From SYIM01 sp041182885 (GTDB lineage Bacteria > Pseudomonadota > Gammaproteobacteria > Burkholderiales > Burkholderiaceae_E): a DNA stretch of 62,722 nt. The translations under genes were made by a program, and so were the position numbers. Position 1 is the first letter of the stretch, and each line of letters starts with the position of its first letter. Shown one piece after another: positions 8,037 through 17,351 of this stretch. The notes under the pieces are model-generated. The model was not told the origin of the DNA, searched no databases, and worked only from the letters and a program-made list of their open reading frames with translations. The stretch covers positions 1-62,722 of the forward strand of contig JBMSQB010000012.1 in assembly GCA_049423065.1 (NCBI GenBank), in the 5' to 3' direction.

Positions 8037-9484
8037 GGCGAAGCGGTTCCTGGTCGTCCCCAGCCGCCGGCGAGATTTTTCAGCAGCTGGTTGGTGGCGG
8101 TCAGCCTGCGACTGCGCGCATCCAGCAGGCTTCGTTCGACCGATAAGGCGGTGGTCTGCGCAGCCACCACGTTCAGATAGCTGACAGTGCCTGCGCGATA
8201 CTGGTTGAGCGTGAGGTCGAGCGCACGGCGCGCCTCGATCAGCGACTCGGCGAGGAGCTCGGTCTGCCGCCTGAGCGCAGCGTTGAGCGCGAGATTGTCC
8301 TCGACCTCCTGCATGGCCGAGAGCACCGTCTGTCGATATTGCGCCGAGGCCTGCTCGAGCGTGGCCTGTGCGCTTGCGACCGCCGCTCTGCGAGCACCCC
8401 CATCCAAGGCGGCGAGCGCAAGGCTGGGACCGATCGACCACGCGAGGGGCGGCACGGCGAGCAGGTCGGCAAGCGTGCTCGCGCGCAGACTGGTGTTTGC
8501 CCCCAGGGTGATGATCGGGAAAAAGGCGGCGGTTGATACACCCACCTGCGCGGCCGCTGCGACCGCACGTTTTTCGGCTGCGGCGATGTCGGGGCGACGG
8601 CGCAGCAACTCGGCCGGCAACTGCAGCGGCACCTCGGGCGGCTCGGGCAGGCCCCGGGCGGCGCTGACGTTCACCGCAGCCGGCATCTCACCTACAAGCA
8701 CCGCGAGCGCGTTCTCCAGCAAGGCACGGCTGCCAGCGAGCTCGGCGGCCTGTGCCTGGGCGCTCTTCAGCTGGGTCTGGGCCTGCGCGACATCGGTGGC
8801 CGGAACGATCCCCACACGGTAGCGATCCTGGGTCATCTGAAGCGATCGCTGGTAGGCCTGGACCGTGTCGTCGAGGAGCGCCGACTGCGTCTGCACGGCG
8901 CGAAGCGAGAGCCAGGTCTGCGTGAGCGTGGCCTGAAGCGATAGCCGAAGCGCCTCGAGATCGAACTCGCTTGCCTCCAGCCGAGCCCGTGCCGCATCCA
9001 CCTGCTGGCTCAGTCGGCCAAAAAGATCCAGCTCCCAGTTGACCGACAGCGAGGGACCCATTGTGGTGGTGCCGCTGTCGCTGCGGGTTGCGACCAACCC
9101 GGCACCCGCACTGGGCAGGAGTGCCGCCCGGCTGGTGTCGATGGCAGCCTGTGCAATTCGGACCTGGGCCATGCTGGCAGCGAGATTCTGGTTGCCGTCG
9201 GGGAGCCTCTGCTGGAGCGCGTTCAGCGCGTCGTCGCCATAAAGTGACCACCAGTTTCGCGCAACCGCAACGCGCTCCGCCGCGGGCTTCAGCAATGCGG
9301 CATGCCTGAAGTCGGTGGGCAGTTCACGAACAGGTTGCGGGGCGCCGGAAGGCGGGGGCGTAGTGAGTCCGCAACCCGCCAGGACGCTCAACGCGAGCAG
9401 GGCCATTGCGCCACGGGCAACGCGCAGACGGCGATCAGAACGCAGCTTGAACACGCGGCAGCGGATCGTGGAATCAGATCGCAT
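8033..9484 (-). CDS. Outer membrane efflux lipoprotein, NodT/OprM family
   Basis: A 483-residue TolC-like outer membrane channel. The N-terminus has a basic region, a hydrophobic segment and a lipobox Leu-Ala-Gly-Cys near residue 38, so it should be lipidated. Two repeated outer-membrane-efflux-protein halves follow, with typical markers such as Asn-Trp-Glu-Leu-Asp-Leu-Phe-Gly-Arg in the first half and Leu-Arg-Arg-Arg-Pro-Asp-Ile near the start of the second. The start ATG 9484 lies 11 bases inside the end of the MdtC-like pump gene. It provides the exit duct for the tripartite pump encoded upstream in the same operon. Confidence 0.93.
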   Translation of the reverse strand: MRSDSTIRCRVFKLRSDRRLRVARGAMALLALSVLAGCGLTTPPPSGAPQPVRELPTDFRHAALLKPAAERVAVARNWWSLYGDDALNALQQRLPDGNQNLAASMAQVRIAQAAIDTSRAALLPSAGAGLVATRSDSGTTTMGPSLSVNWELDLFGRLSQQVDAARARLEASEFDLEALRLSLQATLTQTWLSLRAVQTQSALLDDTVQAYQRSLQMTQDRYRVGIVPATDVAQAQTQLKSAQAQAAELAGSRALLENALAVLVGEMPAAVNVSAARGLPEPPEVPLQLPAELLRRRPDIAAAEKRAVAAAAQVGVSTAAFFPIITLGANTSLRASTLADLLAVPPLAWSIGPSLALAALDGGARRAAVASAQATLEQASAQYRQTVLSAMQEVEDNLALNAALRRQTELLAESLIEARRALDLTLNQYRAGTVSYLNVVAAQTTALSVERSLLDARSRRLTATNQLLKNLAGGWGRPGTASP

Positions 9485-12400
9485 TTGGCTTCTCCGCTGC
9501 GACAGCCTCTGGTGCACGATGGGGCGCTCGATGGGGCGCGCGCTGTCGGACGCTTGCAATTCGCGCTGCCAGTCGGCCGGCAGCGCTGCGCAGCCGATCG
9601 ATGCCCACATACACCACGGGCGTGGTGTAGAGCGTGAGCGCCTGGCTGAGCACCAACCCGCCCAGCACTGAAATGCCCAGCGGCTGCCTGAGTTCTGCAC
9701 CGTCGCCCGTGCCGATCGCAAGCGGGATGGCGCCGCAGAGCGCTGCGGCCGTGGTCATCATGATGGGCCGCAGTCGCGTTCGTGCGGCTGCGTACATCGC
9801 GGCGCCAGGCCCCAGGCTCGAGCGGCGCTGCCGCGAGATGGCGAAATCGATCATGATGATGGCGTTTTTCTTCACGATGCCGATCAGCAAAATGACGCCG
9901 ATCAGCGCAATCACCGAGAACTCGGTATTGAACCATTTCAGGGCAAGCAGCGCGCCCACACCCGCCGAGGGCAGCGTCGAGAGGATCGTGATCGGATGGA
10001 TGAAGCTCTCATAGAGAATGCCCAGCACCAGATAGATGGCGATGATCGCTGCCAGAATGAGCACCGGCTGATTGTCCAGTGACTGCGCAAATGCGCGCGC
10101 GGTCCCCTGCAAGGTGCCGCGTATCGAGGCGGGTGCGCCGAGGGTGAGCATGGCGTCGCGAATCGCGGAATTGGCCTCTGACAGCGAGACCCCCGGCGCG
10201 AGATTGAAACTGATGGTCGAGGCGGGCGTACCCGACTGATGCGATACCGATAACGGCGCGGCCGATTCCTCGATTCGGGCGAAATCGGTGAGCGGGATCC
10301 GCTCACCCGTGCTTGAGATGAAGATCAGCGACTTGAGGGTCTCTGGGCTCTGCGTGAATTCGGGCGCGAGTTCGAGCACCACGCGATACTGGTTGAGCGG
10401 GTTGTAGATCACGCCGACCTGGCGCTGACCGAAGGCATTGTTGAGCGTGGCATCGATTGCGCGAACCGACAGTCCCAGACGTGCGATCGCATCGCGATCC
10501 AGAACGAGCGCGGTCTGTCGGCCCCTTTCCTGCACGTCGCTGTCGATGTCCACCAGTTCGGGCAGTCGGCTGAAGGCGCGCCGCACCCGGGGCTCCCATT
10601 GCCGAAGCTCCTCGATCTCGTCGGCCTGCAGCGTGAACTGGTACTGCGAACTTGCCTGACGGCCCCCCACTCTGATGTCCTGAACCGGCACCATGAACAG
10701 CGACGCACCGGGCTCGCGAGCCAGTCGCCCACGCAGCCGGCCCACCACGCGGTCGGCTGCCACCTGACGCTCGGCGAGCGGTTTCAGTGCGATGAACATC
10801 TGTGCGGAGTTGCGTGTGCCGCCACCTGTGAATCCGGTGACCGACTCCACTGCCGGGTCGGCACGGACAATCTCGATGAAGCGATCGAGCCGGCCCTGCA
10901 TGGCCTGAAACGAGGTGGCCTGATCGGCGCGGATAAAGCCGATGATCCGGCCAGTGTCCTGCTGAGGGAAGAAGCCCTTGGGGATGGTGGCGTAGAGGTG
11001 AAAGTTGAAAGCGATGACGCCCACCAGCGCCATGAGCACCAGCGGTTGGTAGCGAAGCGCCCAGGCGAGCGACCGGCGATAGCCCCGCACAGCAAGTGTT
11101 GCCGGCAGGCGCAGCCACCGGGCGAACCGACCCCGCGGGCGCCGGGGCGCGCGGGGCTTGAGCAGCATGGCGCACATCATGGGCGTGGTGCTGAGCGAGA
11201 TCAGCATCGAGACCAGGATGGCGGCAGTCATCACGATTGCGAATTCGCGAAACAGCCGGCCGATGATGCCGCCCATCAGCAGAATGGGGATGAACACCGC
11301 AACCAGCGAAATGCTGATCGACACCACGGTGAACGCCACTTCGCGCACGCCGGCGAGGCTCGCCTCGAGTACGCTGCGGCCGCGTTCGATATGCCGGGCG
11401 ATGTTCTCGAGCACCACGATGGCATCGTCCACCACAAAACCGGTGGCCACGATCAGCGCCATCAGCGAGATATTGTTCAGGCTGAGCCCTGCCCACTGCA
11501 TGATCACGAAGGTGCCAGCCAGCGATACCGGCACCGCGATGCTGGGAATGATCGTTGCGCGAAGGCTTCTCAGGGACAGAAACACCACCACGAACACGAG
11601 TGCGATCGAGATCATCAGGGTGCGCTGCATCTCGCGAAGCGAGGCGCGGATGGTGGGCGAACGGTCGGAGACCACCTTGAGGTCGATGGCGGCAGGGATC
11701 GACGCCTGCAGCCACGGAATCAGCGCGCGCACGCGATCCACCGCCTCGATGATGTTCGCATCGGGCTGCTTGTAGAGCATGAGCACCACCGCGGGGCGGC
11801 CGTCAGCGACCCCGTAGTTGCGCAGGTCCTGAACCGAATCGGTCACGCTCGCCACATCCTGCAGACGCACGGCGTTGCCGCTGCGCCAGCGCACGATGAG
11901 CGGCGCATAGTCGGCCGCAGTCCTGGCCTGGTCGTTGGCGTCGATCTGCCACTGCCGGGTGGCATCCTCGATCATGCCTTTCGGACGGTTGCCGTTGGCG
12001 GCCACCACCGCCATCCGGATGTCCTCGAGCGAAATGCCGGTGGCGGCCAGGCGGTTGGGGTCGGCCTGGATCCGTACCGCCGGGAGCGCACCGCCACCGA
12101 TCACCACATTGCCGATGCCGTCGACCTGGGCGAGCCGTTGTGCGAGCACCGTGGAGGCTGCGTCATACATCTGCCCGCGTGACAGGGTGGCCGAGGTGAG
12201 TGCAACGATCATGATCGGCGCATCCGCAGGGTTCACCTTCCGGTACGACGGATTCGACGGCATGTCGGTGGGGAGCAAGGTGCGGGCAGCGTTGATCGCC
12301 GCCTGGACCTCGCGTGCGGCGGCGTTGATATCGCGTTTGAGTTCGAACTGCACGGTGACGCGGGTGCTGCCCAGCGAGGAACTCGAGGTGATTTCGGTGA

Positions 12401-12641
12401 CCCCGGCAATCGCCCCGAGCGTGCGCTCAAGCGGCGCGGCAACGCTCCTCGCCATGGTCTCGGGGCTTGCGCCGGGCAGGGATGCCGAGACCGAGATGGT
12501 GGGAAAGTCCACCCGCGGAAGCGGTGCGATGGGCAGTGACAACCAGGCCAGCCAACCCGCGAGCGCAATGCCGATGGTGAGCAGCGTGGTGGCCACCGGC
12601 CGCTGGACAAACAGCGCGAACGGGTTGGCAGGGGAAAGCAT
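9474..12641 (-). CDS. mdtC: RND efflux pump permease, MdtC-like
   Basis: A 1055-residue inner membrane proton-driven transporter of the HAE1 family with 12 predicted transmembrane helices and two large periplasmic loops. Helix 4 carries the proton-relay Asp-Asp pair in Gly-Phe-Val-Val-Asp-Asp-Ala-Ile. ATG 12641 was chosen; an in-frame TTG at 12647 overlaps the stop of the preceding pump gene. Together with the adjacent paralogue it should form an MdtB/MdtC-type mixed trimer that exports drugs, bile-salt-like or aromatic compounds. The C-terminal tail is rich in Ala, Pro, His and Arg. Confidence 0.92.
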   Translation of the reverse strand: MLSPANPFALFVQRPVATTLLTIGIALAGWLAWLSLPIAPLPRVDFPTISVSASLPGASPETMARSVAAPLERTLGAIAGVTEITSSSSLGSTRVTVQFELKRDINAAAREVQAAINAARTLLPTDMPSNPSYRKVNPADAPIMIVALTSATLSRGQMYDAASTVLAQRLAQVDGIGNVVIGGGALPAVRIQADPNRLAATGISLEDIRMAVVAANGNRPKGMIEDATRQWQIDANDQARTAADYAPLIVRWRSGNAVRLQDVASVTDSVQDLRNYGVADGRPAVVLMLYKQPDANIIEAVDRVRALIPWLQASIPAAIDLKVVSDRSPTIRASLREMQRTLMISIALVFVVVFLSLRSLRATIIPSIAVPVSLAGTFVIMQWAGLSLNNISLMALIVATGFVVDDAIVVLENIARHIERGRSVLEASLAGVREVAFTVVSISISLVAVFIPILLMGGIIGRLFREFAIVMTAAILVSMLISLSTTPMMCAMLLKPRAPRRPRGRFARWLRLPATLAVRGYRRSLAWALRYQPLVLMALVGVIAFNFHLYATIPKGFFPQQDTGRIIGFIRADQATSFQAMQGRLDRFIEIVRADPAVESVTGFTGGGTRNSAQMFIALKPLAERQVAADRVVGRLRGRLAREPGASLFMVPVQDIRVGGRQASSQYQFTLQADEIEELRQWEPRVRRAFSRLPELVDIDSDVQERGRQTALVLDRDAIARLGLSVRAIDATLNNAFGQRQVGVIYNPLNQYRVVLELAPEFTQSPETLKSLIFISSTGERIPLTDFARIEESAAPLSVSHQSGTPASTISFNLAPGVSLSEANSAIRDAMLTLGAPASIRGTLQGTARAFAQSLDNQPVLILAAIIAIYLVLGILYESFIHPITILSTLPSAGVGALLALKWFNTEFSVIALIGVILLIGIVKKNAIIMIDFAISRQRRSSLGPGAAMYAAARTRLRPIMMTTAAALCGAIPLAIGTGDGAELRQPLGISVLGGLVLSQALTLYTTPVVYVGIDRLRSAAGRLAARIASVRQRAPHRAPHRAPEAVAAEKPNAI

Positions 12642-12643
12642 GG

Positions 12644-15600
12644 TCAACCCTGCGCCTTGTCAGAGGCTGCGCCGGGCGCTGCGAGCGAGGCAAACGCGAG
12701 GTAGATCACTGGCGTGGTGAAGAGCGTCAGAAGCTGACTCACAATCAGACCGCCCACCATGGTGACGCCAAGCGGATGACGCAGCTCGCTTCCCCAGCCG
12801 TCGCCCAGCATGAGTGGGAGTGCGCCAAGGAGTGCAGCAAGCGTGGTCATGAGAATGGGCCGGAACCGCAGCAGACACGCCTGGCGGATTGCATCGTGCG
12901 GCGACAGCCCCTCTTCGCGTTCAGCCTCGAGGGCGAAGTCGATCATCATGATCGCGTTTTTCTTGACGATCCCGATCAGCAGAATGATGCCGATCACCGC
13001 GATGATGTCCAGGTCGAGTCTGGCCATGAGCAGGGCTGCGAGTGCGCCGAGGGCGGCCGAAGGCAGCGTCGACAGAATCGTCACCGGATGAATGAAACTC
13101 TCGTAGAGCACGCCGAGCACGATGTACATGGTGATGATCGCGGCAAGAATCAGCCACAGCGTGTCGGAGAGCGATGCCTGGAAGGCGAGTGCTGCGCCCT
13201 GGAAACCGGTTTCGATGCTGGCTGGCAGCGCTGCACGGTCGATTTCCTCGCGAATTGCGCCCACTGCTGCACCCAGCGATACCCCTGGCGCAGTGTTGAA
13301 TGACACGGTCACGGCGGGAAACTGGCCGACATGGTTGATCGCGAGAAGCCCTGGCCGCTCGACAATTCGGGCAACGGCCGACAGCGGCACGGGCGCACCG
13401 GCGGTGGAGGCAACCTGGAGCTGGGCAAGCGCCTCGAGCCCCACACGGTGACGGGGCGCCACCTCGATCACGACGCGATACTGATTCGACTGCGTGAACA
13501 TGGTGGAGATCAGGCGCTGGCCGAAGGCGTTATAGAGCGCGCTGTCGATACCTGCCACGCTCACCCCCAGACGGGCGGCAGCGGCCCGATCGATCTCCAC
13601 AAACGCGCGCAGGCCCCGGTCGAGCAGGTCGGTAGCCACATCGGCGAGTTCGCTTCGCGCCTGGAGACGCTCGAGGAGTTTTTGTGCGCCTGCGCGCAGC
13701 GTTGTGTCATCGGGCGAGGACATCAGCAGCTGGTACTGGGTACGGGATACCCGCTCTTCGGTTGTCAGGTCCTGAACCGGCTGAAGATAAAGCGTCACGC
13801 CTGTGACCGCGCGGCTCGCATCGGTGATGCGCCGGATGATGTCGCTCACGTTTGCGCCGTCCCGTTCTTGCCGGGGCTTGAGGTTGATCAGCATCCGGCC
13901 GGTGTTGAGCGTGGTGTTGGCGCCGTCTATGCCAATGAACGAGGACAGGCTTTGAACGGCCGGGTCGGCAAGCACGATCTCTGCGAGTTGCTGTTGCCGT
14001 TCGGCCATGGCTGCAAACGATGTGGCCTGCGTGGCCTCGGTGGTGGCCTGGAGAAGACCCGTGTCCTGCACCGGGAAAAAGCCCTTGGGTACCGCAAAAT
14101 ACAGTGCGCCTGTGGCGGCTATGGTTGCCACAAAAGCGCAGAGCGTGAGGGTGCGGTGCGCGAGCACGCGGTCAAGCAGACGACCATATCCGGCAATCAG
14201 TGCGTCAAAAAATCGTCCGGTCGCCTGGTAGAGCGCGCCGTGGTCGCTTTCACGGCTTGCGCGCAGGAGCCGCGCGCAGAGCATGGGCGTCAGGGTGAGC
14301 GACACCACCGCCGAAATGAGAATGGCAACGGCGAGCGTGATCGCGAATTCATGGAAGAGCCGGCCCACCACGTCGCCCATGAAGAGCAGCGGGATCAGCA
14401 CGGCGATGAGGGATACGGTGAGCGAGATGATGGTAAAGCCGATCTCGCGTGCGCCCTGGAGCGCGGCCGCAAGCGGTGCCATGCCGCGCTCCACATGACG
14501 GGCGATGTTCTCGATCATGACGATGGCATCGTCGACCACGAACCCGGTGGCGATGGTGAGCGCCATCAGCGTGAGCGTGTTGACCGAAAAGCCGGCGAGA
14601 TGCATGACCGCGAAGGTGCCGACCAGCGACAGCGGCACCGCCACACTCGGGATCATGGTGGCGGTCGCGCTTCGGAGGAAAACGAAGATCACGGCGACCA
14701 CCAGGCCGACTGCGAGCAGCAGCTCGCTCTGCGTGTCGCTCACCGAGGCTCGAATCGTGACGGTTCGGTCGGTAAGAATCTGCAGATCGGTGGAAGCGGG
14801 GAGCGTGGATTGCAGTCTGGGCAGGAGCGCACGCACCCGGTCGGCGGTCTCGATCACATTTGCGCCGGGCTGGCGATGAATATTGAGAATCACTGCCGGC
14901 GTACGGTCGGCCCATGCCGCCAGCCGGATGTTCTCGGCGTCTTCCACCACATCGGCGACATCGCCCAGTCGCAGTGCGTTGCCGTTTCGCCAGGCGAGGA
15001 TCAGCCGCGCGTAGTCGGGCGCGGAGCGGATCTGATCATTCGCGTCGATGGTGGATGCCTGCGCGGGGCCGTCAAAGCTGCCCTTGGGCTGGTTGACATT
15101 GGCTGCCGCAATCGCAGTGCGAATGTCATCCGAGGACAGCTTGGCCGCGGCGAGCGCATTCGGATTGATCTGGATGCGAATGGCCGGTCGCAGGCCCCCG
15201 GAAATCGATACCACGCCCACCCCGGCTACCTGCGAAAGCTTGGGCGCAAGCCGGTTTTCCACCAGATCGTTGAGGCGGATGGGCGCAAGGGACGGCGAAC
15301 TGAGCGCAAGCGTCAGAATGGGTGCGTCGGCCGGATTGAACTTGCGGTAGATCGGTGGCATGGGCAGGTCGGTCGGGAGCAGATTGCTCGCGGCGTTGAT
15401 CGCTGCCTGCACCTGCTGTTCGGCCACCTCGAGCGGCAGGGTCAGCAGGAACCTGAGCGTGATCACCGAGGCCCCGCCCGAGCTGATCGACGACATCTGT
15501 GCGAGTCCTGGCATCTGGCCGAACTGGCGCTCGAGCGGCGCGGTGACCGCCGAGGTCATCACATCGGGGCCGGCGCCTGGGTGAAGCGTGGTGACCTGGA

Positions 15601-15733
15601 TGGTGGGGAAATCGACCTCCGGGAGCGCCGAGACGGGCAGCATCCGCCAGGCCAGCGCGCCTGCAATCAGGACGGCCACCATCAGCAGCGTGGTCGCCAC
15701 CGGCCGCAGAATGAACAGGCGCGACAGATTCAT
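12644..15733 (-). CDS. mdtB: RND efflux pump permease, MdtB-like
   Basis: A 1029-residue paralogue of the downstream pump with the same 12-helix layout and the Asp-Asp pair in Gly-Phe-Val-Val-Asp-Asp-Ala-Ile-Val-Met. It starts at ATG 15733, 19 bases after the stop of the membrane fusion protein, and its end abuts the MdtC-like start. The order fusion protein, B, C matches the mdtABC arrangement. The two pumps are clearly different sequences, so this is not a recent tandem duplication. Confidence 0.92.
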   Translation of the reverse strand: MNLSRLFILRPVATTLLMVAVLIAGALAWRMLPVSALPEVDFPTIQVTTLHPGAGPDVMTSAVTAPLERQFGQMPGLAQMSSISSGGASVITLRFLLTLPLEVAEQQVQAAINAASNLLPTDLPMPPIYRKFNPADAPILTLALSSPSLAPIRLNDLVENRLAPKLSQVAGVGVVSISGGLRPAIRIQINPNALAAAKLSSDDIRTAIAAANVNQPKGSFDGPAQASTIDANDQIRSAPDYARLILAWRNGNALRLGDVADVVEDAENIRLAAWADRTPAVILNIHRQPGANVIETADRVRALLPRLQSTLPASTDLQILTDRTVTIRASVSDTQSELLLAVGLVVAVIFVFLRSATATMIPSVAVPLSLVGTFAVMHLAGFSVNTLTLMALTIATGFVVDDAIVMIENIARHVERGMAPLAAALQGAREIGFTIISLTVSLIAVLIPLLFMGDVVGRLFHEFAITLAVAILISAVVSLTLTPMLCARLLRASRESDHGALYQATGRFFDALIAGYGRLLDRVLAHRTLTLCAFVATIAATGALYFAVPKGFFPVQDTGLLQATTEATQATSFAAMAERQQQLAEIVLADPAVQSLSSFIGIDGANTTLNTGRMLINLKPRQERDGANVSDIIRRITDASRAVTGVTLYLQPVQDLTTEERVSRTQYQLLMSSPDDTTLRAGAQKLLERLQARSELADVATDLLDRGLRAFVEIDRAAAARLGVSVAGIDSALYNAFGQRLISTMFTQSNQYRVVIEVAPRHRVGLEALAQLQVASTAGAPVPLSAVARIVERPGLLAINHVGQFPAVTVSFNTAPGVSLGAAVGAIREEIDRAALPASIETGFQGAALAFQASLSDTLWLILAAIITMYIVLGVLYESFIHPVTILSTLPSAALGALAALLMARLDLDIIAVIGIILLIGIVKKNAIMMIDFALEAEREEGLSPHDAIRQACLLRFRPILMTTLAALLGALPLMLGDGWGSELRHPLGVTMVGGLIVSQLLTLFTTPVIYLAFASLAAPGAASDKAQG

Positions 15734-15752
15734 GGCGGGCGTTGGCAGGCGC

Positions 15753-17189
15753 TCAGCCGCCCTGCTGCTGGCGACGTCGCTCGCGCATCTGTTCGATGAA
15801 GGTTTGCCGCTCGGCGGGGCTCATTTTCATGAAGCGCTCCTGCTGCTCGGGCGGCAGGCGGTCGAGCCAGGGCGGGCGCTCGGCCGGTGGGGCCCCGGTC
15901 GTCGATGTGGGTGGCATGCCGGGCGCCGGTGCCGCACCGGGACGTCCGCGAGCGGGCGCGATCACCTCCACCTGCGCTCCCTCGCGCAGCCGATCGGCAC
16001 CGTCGGTGACCACCCGATCGCCGGGCGCAAGATCGCCGCGAACACCGGTCCAGTCGCCTTCTGATGCCAGCACCTCGATGGGACGCACCGACACCGCGCC
16101 GCTGTCGCCGATCCTGTAAACAAAGCTGCCGGTCGCACCGCGCTGCACGGCGTTGCTGGGCACCACCGTCGCGCCGGCCAGCGTGTCGAGGTGCAGGCGG
16201 ATGTTGACGAACTGGTTCGGGTAAAGCGCCCCGTCCCGGTTGTCGAACTGCGCCTTGACCCGGATCGTGCCGGTGGCCGGATCGATGGCGTTGTCGAGGC
16301 TGCTGACCGCGCCCATGGCCAGCCGGGTGCGGCCATCCCGGTCCCAGACCTCGACCGCTGGACGTTCAGCGCCCCGCATGCCCGCGCGCAGCCTGGGCAA
16401 GGCTGCCTCCGGAAGGGAGAAGATCACGCTGATCGGCTGCGTCTGGGTGATGGTGATGAGCCCCTGAGGGTCCGAGGCGCGCACTACATTGCCGAGGTCA
16501 ACCTGACGCAGACCCACCTGCCCGCTGATCGGGGCGGTGACACGGGTGTAGGAGAGCAGCAGCCGCGCATTGTCGACCGCGGCCTGATTGATCCGGATGG
16601 TTCCACCCAGCTGCTTGACCAGCGCCTCCTGGGTGTCGACCTGCTGGCGGGCGATGGAGTCGCGCGCGGCCAGGTCGCGGTAGCGGGCGAGGTCGATCTG
16701 CGCGTTGGCGAGTTGCGCCTGGTCGCGCGCGAGCTGCCCTTCCGCCTGGGCGAGCTGAACCTCGTAAGGACGGGGATCGATTTCGGCAAGCAATTGACCA
16801 GCGCGTACCTGCTGACCTTCGGTGAAGTGGATGGCGCGGAGTTCCCCTTCGACGCGGGCGCGGACGACTGCGGTGTTGAGGGCAAGGATGGTACCGAGTG
16901 CCGGCTGAATGACGCGGAGGTCGCGGCGGTCGACAGTACCGGCCGACACTGGCATGGCGCGATTGCCGCCGCCCCAGCGTGCTGCGCCCCCCGCCGCGCC
17001 CGCACCCCCAGCGCCTTGCTGCCCTGTAGGACCTCCGGGTGCACTCGAGGGCTTTCCTGCCGAGGGCGACGAACCCGCCTGCCAGTGTTGCCAGCCGAAC
17101 CATCCCGCAACCACCAAAACGATCAGCAGCACGACGACGGTGGTGGTGCTGCGGCGGCGCTTGCGAGGGGTGGGGGAGGGGGCGGGCAT
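15753..17189 (-). CDS. mdtA: RND efflux membrane fusion protein, MdtA/HlyD-like
   Basis: A 478-residue periplasmic adaptor linking the RND pump to its outer membrane channel. It begins with a basic Arg-Lys-Arg-Arg-Arg stretch and one transmembrane anchor, then a Gly/Ala-rich linker, a barrel-sandwich domain split by an alpha hairpin (about 120-220), and a beta-barrel domain. ATG 17189 was chosen; TTG 17222 is an alternative. The last 60 residues are unusual: a Pro-rich segment followed by an Arg/Gln-rich helix with Pro-Glu-Gln-Gln-Glu-Arg-Phe-Met and Pro-Ala-Glu-Arg, seen in some proteobacterial adaptors. First gene of the efflux operon; no local regulator gene was found. Confidence 0.9.
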   Translation of the reverse strand: MPAPSPTPRKRRRSTTTVVVLLIVLVVAGWFGWQHWQAGSSPSAGKPSSAPGGPTGQQGAGGAGAAGGAARWGGGNRAMPVSAGTVDRRDLRVIQPALGTILALNTAVVRARVEGELRAIHFTEGQQVRAGQLLAEIDPRPYEVQLAQAEGQLARDQAQLANAQIDLARYRDLAARDSIARQQVDTQEALVKQLGGTIRINQAAVDNARLLLSYTRVTAPISGQVGLRQVDLGNVVRASDPQGLITITQTQPISVIFSLPEAALPRLRAGMRGAERPAVEVWDRDGRTRLAMGAVSSLDNAIDPATGTIRVKAQFDNRDGALYPNQFVNIRLHLDTLAGATVVPSNAVQRGATGSFVYRIGDSGAVSVRPIEVLASEGDWTGVRGDLAPGDRVVTDGADRLREGAQVEVIAPARGRPGAAPAPGMPPTSTTGAPPAERPPWLDRLPPEQQERFMKMSPAERQTFIEQMRERRRQQQGG

Positions 17190-17351
17190 GGCGGCGATGA
17201 AGTCGCAGGCACTATACGACAAACCTGGGAGCGGACACTTGCCCTGAATGAAAGGCGGTTACGCTTTGATACACGCCCTCACGCTTTCCCCCGCGGGCCG
17301 ATTTGCATACCATCCTTCCGCGGTTGTCGAATCCACCCACCAAGGAATCCG

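Noticed and set aside
13331..15799. Plus-strand open frame of over 800 codons opposite the MdtB-like pump
   Set aside because: The translation is Arg/Gly/His-rich with no domain and mirrors a well-supported RND pump. Same verdict for 10599-12182 opposite the MdtC-like pump.
17211..17216. TATAGT-like -10 for the efflux operon (minus strand)
   Set aside because: No acceptable -35 is found at 16-18 bases, so a promoter claim is not supported.
16191..17351. Upstream extension of the PLP aldolase frame
   Set aside because: It runs antisense through the membrane fusion protein; ATG 17352 has a Shine-Dalgarno site and matches the family start.
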